Positions 61,683 to 64,000 of a stretch of DNA of 64,000 bases are shown one piece after another (position 1 is the first letter of the stretch; every line of letters begins with the position of its first letter). The notes under the pieces were generated by a model. The model saw only the letters and a program-made list of their open reading frames with translations. It ran no database searches and was not told the origin of the DNA. The translations under genes were made by a program, and so were the position numbers. The stretch covers positions 1 through 64,000 of the forward strand of contig JAXLQK010000033.1 of assembly GCA_046331665.1 (NCBI GenBank), read 5' to 3'. This DNA is from CAWBAT01 sp046331665 (GTDB lineage Bacteria > Acidobacteriota > Terriglobia > Versatilivoradales > Versatilivoraceae).

Positions 61683-62614
61683 CACGAGAAGATCTTTCGA
61701 AGTGACTTGCCAGATTGTTCTTTGGCCAACGCCAGAATTTCACAAGCCTGTTCAACGGACTGCCCGTCCAACCAGACACAGAGACCCCGCGGTGACAGCC
61801 CGTTGAGGATTTCCCGGTATTCTTCCAACGTGAAATTTTCATACAAATCTTTGCTGAGAATGAGGGCCTTCTGGCGTGCTTGAATCCGCTGGAGGATTGG
61901 GATGGCCTGCTCGATGGGAATTCCGGCTGGATCCATATTGATATTGAAGGCTCGCAGATTGGGGAGATTCGCCTCCAGAATGAGATCCACGATATGGAGC
62001 GACGGAGAATGCAGATGGAACGTCGTGTAAGGGAGGATCATTGCCTCCCGCGTGGCCGCCAGGAACAAGTCTCGATACATTTCCCCGGAGATCATGGTGG
62101 AAGCATCCTCTTGATACCACACCGTCGGCTGCGGTGCCCAGAGCCCAAACCAGCGCAACACATAACCGCCGTGGTAGAGTGGCACTACCGACGACTGTGC
62201 TCGCACTGCCTCCGTCCAGGCATGAGCAGCCATATGAGCCAAGGTTCGGATCTTCTCGGGTTGATCATAAAAGCTGAGAAAAAACAATTCCGAACCCAGC
62301 ATCGCAAAGAGAATGTCGGTGGGCCCTCGCAGATGACCGACAGAAACGGGATAGCGTCCCGCCGCGTGTCCGGCCGCTGTTTTCAGAAAATTCAGGGAGG
62401 CTTCCAGCCATGGGTTATCGGCAGACACTGAGAGGCTTTGGATGGTTTCAGCCGAAGGGACCGGTTTGGCCGCCATGCCGCCTGTACTGGAAATATGGAT
62501 AGGGCATCCGACCATGGCTTCCAGCCAGGGGACTCCCAGTAATGGTTCTGCGGTGACCAGGAAGTCGTCGCCAATTTGTTCATGCATTCCAGCCAGCCGG
62601 TCGTACTCCTCCAT
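61682..62614 (-). CDS. URO-D-like family protein (second copy in cluster; N-terminus may be frameshifted)
   Basis: 310 residues from ATG 62614: MEEYDRLAGMHEQIGDDFLV, GRYPVSVGHLRGPTDILFAM, YHGGYVLRWFGLWAPQ, TFHLHSPSLHIVDLILEANL, FNINMDPAG, SPRGLCVWLDGQSVEQACEI. This is a TIM-barrel URO-D relative, only distantly similar to the one at 57635. Reading continues sensibly upstream (KILFDLSTGFLEPRRSISAL) to a stop at a run of six A near 62680; in the neighbouring frame RRYSLFRSAIYSLAK continues in the same style to about 62784. The true gene may therefore be about 360 residues with a one-base shift. Confidence 0.68.
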   Translation of the reverse strand: MEEYDRLAGMHEQIGDDFLVTAEPLLGVPWLEAMVGCPIHISSTGGMAAKPVPSAETIQSLSVSADNPWLEASLNFLKTAAGHAAGRYPVSVGHLRGPTDILFAMLGSELFFLSFYDQPEKIRTLAHMAAHAWTEAVRAQSSVVPLYHGGYVLRWFGLWAPQPTVWYQEDASTMISGEMYRDLFLAATREAMILPYTTFHLHSPSLHIVDLILEANLPNLRAFNINMDPAGIPIEQAIPILQRIQARQKALILSKDLYENFTLEEYREILNGLSPRGLCVWLDGQSVEQACEILALAKEQSGKSLRKIFS

Positions 62615-62814
62615 AACCAGCGCGGAGATCGATCTCCGGGGTTCCAGGAACCCTGTCGAAAGATCGAACAGAATTTTTTAGCCAGGCTATATATCGCCGA
62701 CCGGAACAACGAGTATCGCCGGTTCACGTCCTGCTCCAGAATTTTCGGTGCCGTTCTAAAAGTCCTCTGGAGATTGCGTCGCATTCGAGTAATGTGGGTT
62801 GTATCTGCTGTAGC

Positions 62815-63060
62815 GGCTTTTGTAGCGGCGCTCTATGAGCGTCGGTTTGATCACACGAACCACTTGGGATCCGGCGGATTGAGACGGACGCCTCGTCCCG
62901 CTTGAACAACTCGCCGCGCGGCGTTCCAGTTGTAGCGGCGCTCTATGAGCGTCGTCTTGATTACACGAACTACCGGGATTCGGCGGATCGGAGACGGACG
63001 CCTGTCCCGTTGAATGTCCCGCCGCGAGGGCGCGGCGTTCCAGTTGTAGCGGCGCTGTCG
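62815..63060. repeat. Mosaic of REP hairpins and GC-rich palindromes
   Basis: GTAG-type hairpins (GTAGCGGCGCTCTATGAGCG at about 62819, again near 62934, and degenerate near 63045) alternate with variants of the GGGACGCC...GGCGTTCC composite near 62880-62930 and 62990-63040. Two repeat families are thus interleaved at one site. Confidence 0.7.
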
Positions 63061-63859
63061 GCGTGAGCGTCGAAATTGCAAGACACAATGGGTCTGGCGA
63101 GAATCCCTCCACCTTGGCTACGCTAACCCCCTCGATATCTTGAGGAAGTATCGGGCGTTCCAGATCCATTTCGGGTGCCACGCCTCCCCATCGATGTAAC
63201 TGTTTGAAAGTAAAAGGACTGCAGTCCCTCTGCCAAATTCTGGAAATGGTGGATTGTCCGCGAGGATGGGGATATCACTCAGTAATGGGTCAGGGACGGA
63301 GAGGCAGGGATCCATGAAGCTGCGAGGCCGGAGCGATGTGCCCATCCATCGAAATGCAGGGAAGGTTTATTTACAGGACAGACCGAACCTTCGATTATAA
63401 TGGAGCCAACGCCGCCGAAGGCCGAGAGACAATCAAGTTGTTGCGGAACCGGACCCTCAAAGGGTACTTGGCAGAGGGATCGATTCGCCGGATAACAAGG
63501 ACTTTCTTTACGGGCGGCGCTCGATGAGCGCCGGCTTTGGGGCATCAAACGAATCACTTACCCGGCGGTCACAGACCGCTGCCATGGTAGAGAGCAGCTA
63601 TGATTGACGATCTACGGCGCACCGCGGATTTTGGGTCGGGACGCCCTCGTCCCGCAATCCCCTCCAAGGGAGGGGTCTGGGGGTGGGTTTCAATCAAATT
63701 CGCCGCGAGGCGCGGCGTCACCAGCTGTAGCGGCGCTCTATGAGCGCCGGCTTTGGGTGATCAAACGAACTTATCGGGATTCGGCGGTCACAGACTGCCG
63801 CTACAGGAGTCAACAACTTCGTTGAAAACATTAGCCCCGCGGTCACGGGAGGCCTGCGC
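63061..63859. other. Gene-poor stretch with further repeats
   Basis: Minus-strand frames around 63064-63345 (DPLLSDIPILADNPPFPEFG; MAPEMDLERPILPQDIEGVS) look faintly protein-like but are mutually incompatible and unrecognised, perhaps a decayed gene. At 63510-63600 and 63630-63806 lie more REP hairpins (GTAGCGGCGCTCTATGAGCG ... CAGACTGCCGCTACAG), a GGGACGCC composite, and CCCCTCC-AA-GGGAGGGG. Confidence 0.4.
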
Positions 63860-64000
63860 ATGGCATTAACGGAGTTCACAAGGCATCTCCATCGTCTATG
63901 ATAATGAAGGCGACGGGGAACCCGCTTTGCTATTTTTGCCGGGGTGGTGCGCCAACCGTAGTGTTTTTCAGGAAGTATTTTCCCGCTGTGCGCGGTATCG
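63860..64000 (+). CDS. Alpha/beta hydrolase, N-terminal part (runs off window; one frameshift)
   Basis: GGGAGG precedes ATG 63860 (MALTEFT). After a shift near 63880 the frame reads GISIVYDNEGDGEPALLFLP, then GWCANRSVFQEVFSRCARY to the window end. The YDNEGDGEPALLFLPGW segment is the first strand and oxyanion loop of alpha/beta hydrolases. The original probably read through as one frame; the break may be a sequencing error. Catalytic residues lie outside the window. Confidence 0.55.

Overview
The window looks like a chromosomal segment of a free-living soil or subsurface bacterium of about 50% GC. A PadR regulator paired with a permease-prefix membrane protein, long secreted choice-of-anchor D proteins, DUF3179, DUF4342 and scattered REP-like palindromes served by a RAYT transposase are all common in Acidobacteriota and neighbouring phyla. 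I cannot fix the phylum from the sequence alone.

Left backbone (1-9627): start of an iron-sulfur repair gene (ric), an alginate-export-type porin, a radical SAM/SPASM protein, a beheaded Crp/Fnr regulator, a SAM methyltransferase, a DUF3179 protein, a GC-rich PadR/membrane-protein pair with a consensus promoter, and an excisionase-like/integrase pair abutting the 3' end of tRNA-Gly(CCC).

Centre (9605-45889): a 36.3-kb integrative element. A 24-bp direct repeat of the 5' end of the tRNA bounds it. Matching tandem TTACAACG-N4-TACAACGG sites lie just inside each end. The tRNA's presumed original promoter is stranded outside the right end. The right arm, read leftward, carries integrase, a small RteC-like protein, an HTH protein and a prim-pol primase/ATPase. 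The left 31 kb, read rightward, is defence cargo: an Fe-S PD-(D/E)XK/DnaQ fusion; a YprA-type helicase with DUF1998 and a C-terminal nuclease; a DrmD-like SNF2 helicase; an Eco57I-type methylase (DISARM-related layout); a patchwork of accessory genes (DUF2924-like, HhH, DUF7669-NucS, HEPN-CBS) separated by methylase-tail fragments and a shared leader; a complete Hachiman pair (hamA, hamB); a trypsin-like protease; and an operon of an unknown protein, a PLD nuclease, a second SNF2 helicase and a UDG-like fragment.

The methylase is itself invaded by an IVS-like element that encodes a four-helix-bundle (S23/IVP) protein, has inverted termini and keeps the host reading frame open. Its 3' third carries about seven frameshifts.

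Right backbone (45890-64000): RsbW-like kinase and STAS antagonist, a TIM-barrel isomerase, a mercuric-reductase-like flavoprotein, DUF4342, a duplicated RAYT/REP cluster, secreted proteins including a lipase, and a leftward catabolic-looking cluster (two URO-D family proteins, SDR, DUF4432 mutarotase-like, metallo-hydrolase), ending in the start of an alpha/beta hydrolase.

Several long genes are broken by single-base shifts, four of them at or next to homopolymers, also in backbone genes. Part of the apparent decay may therefore be sequencing error.
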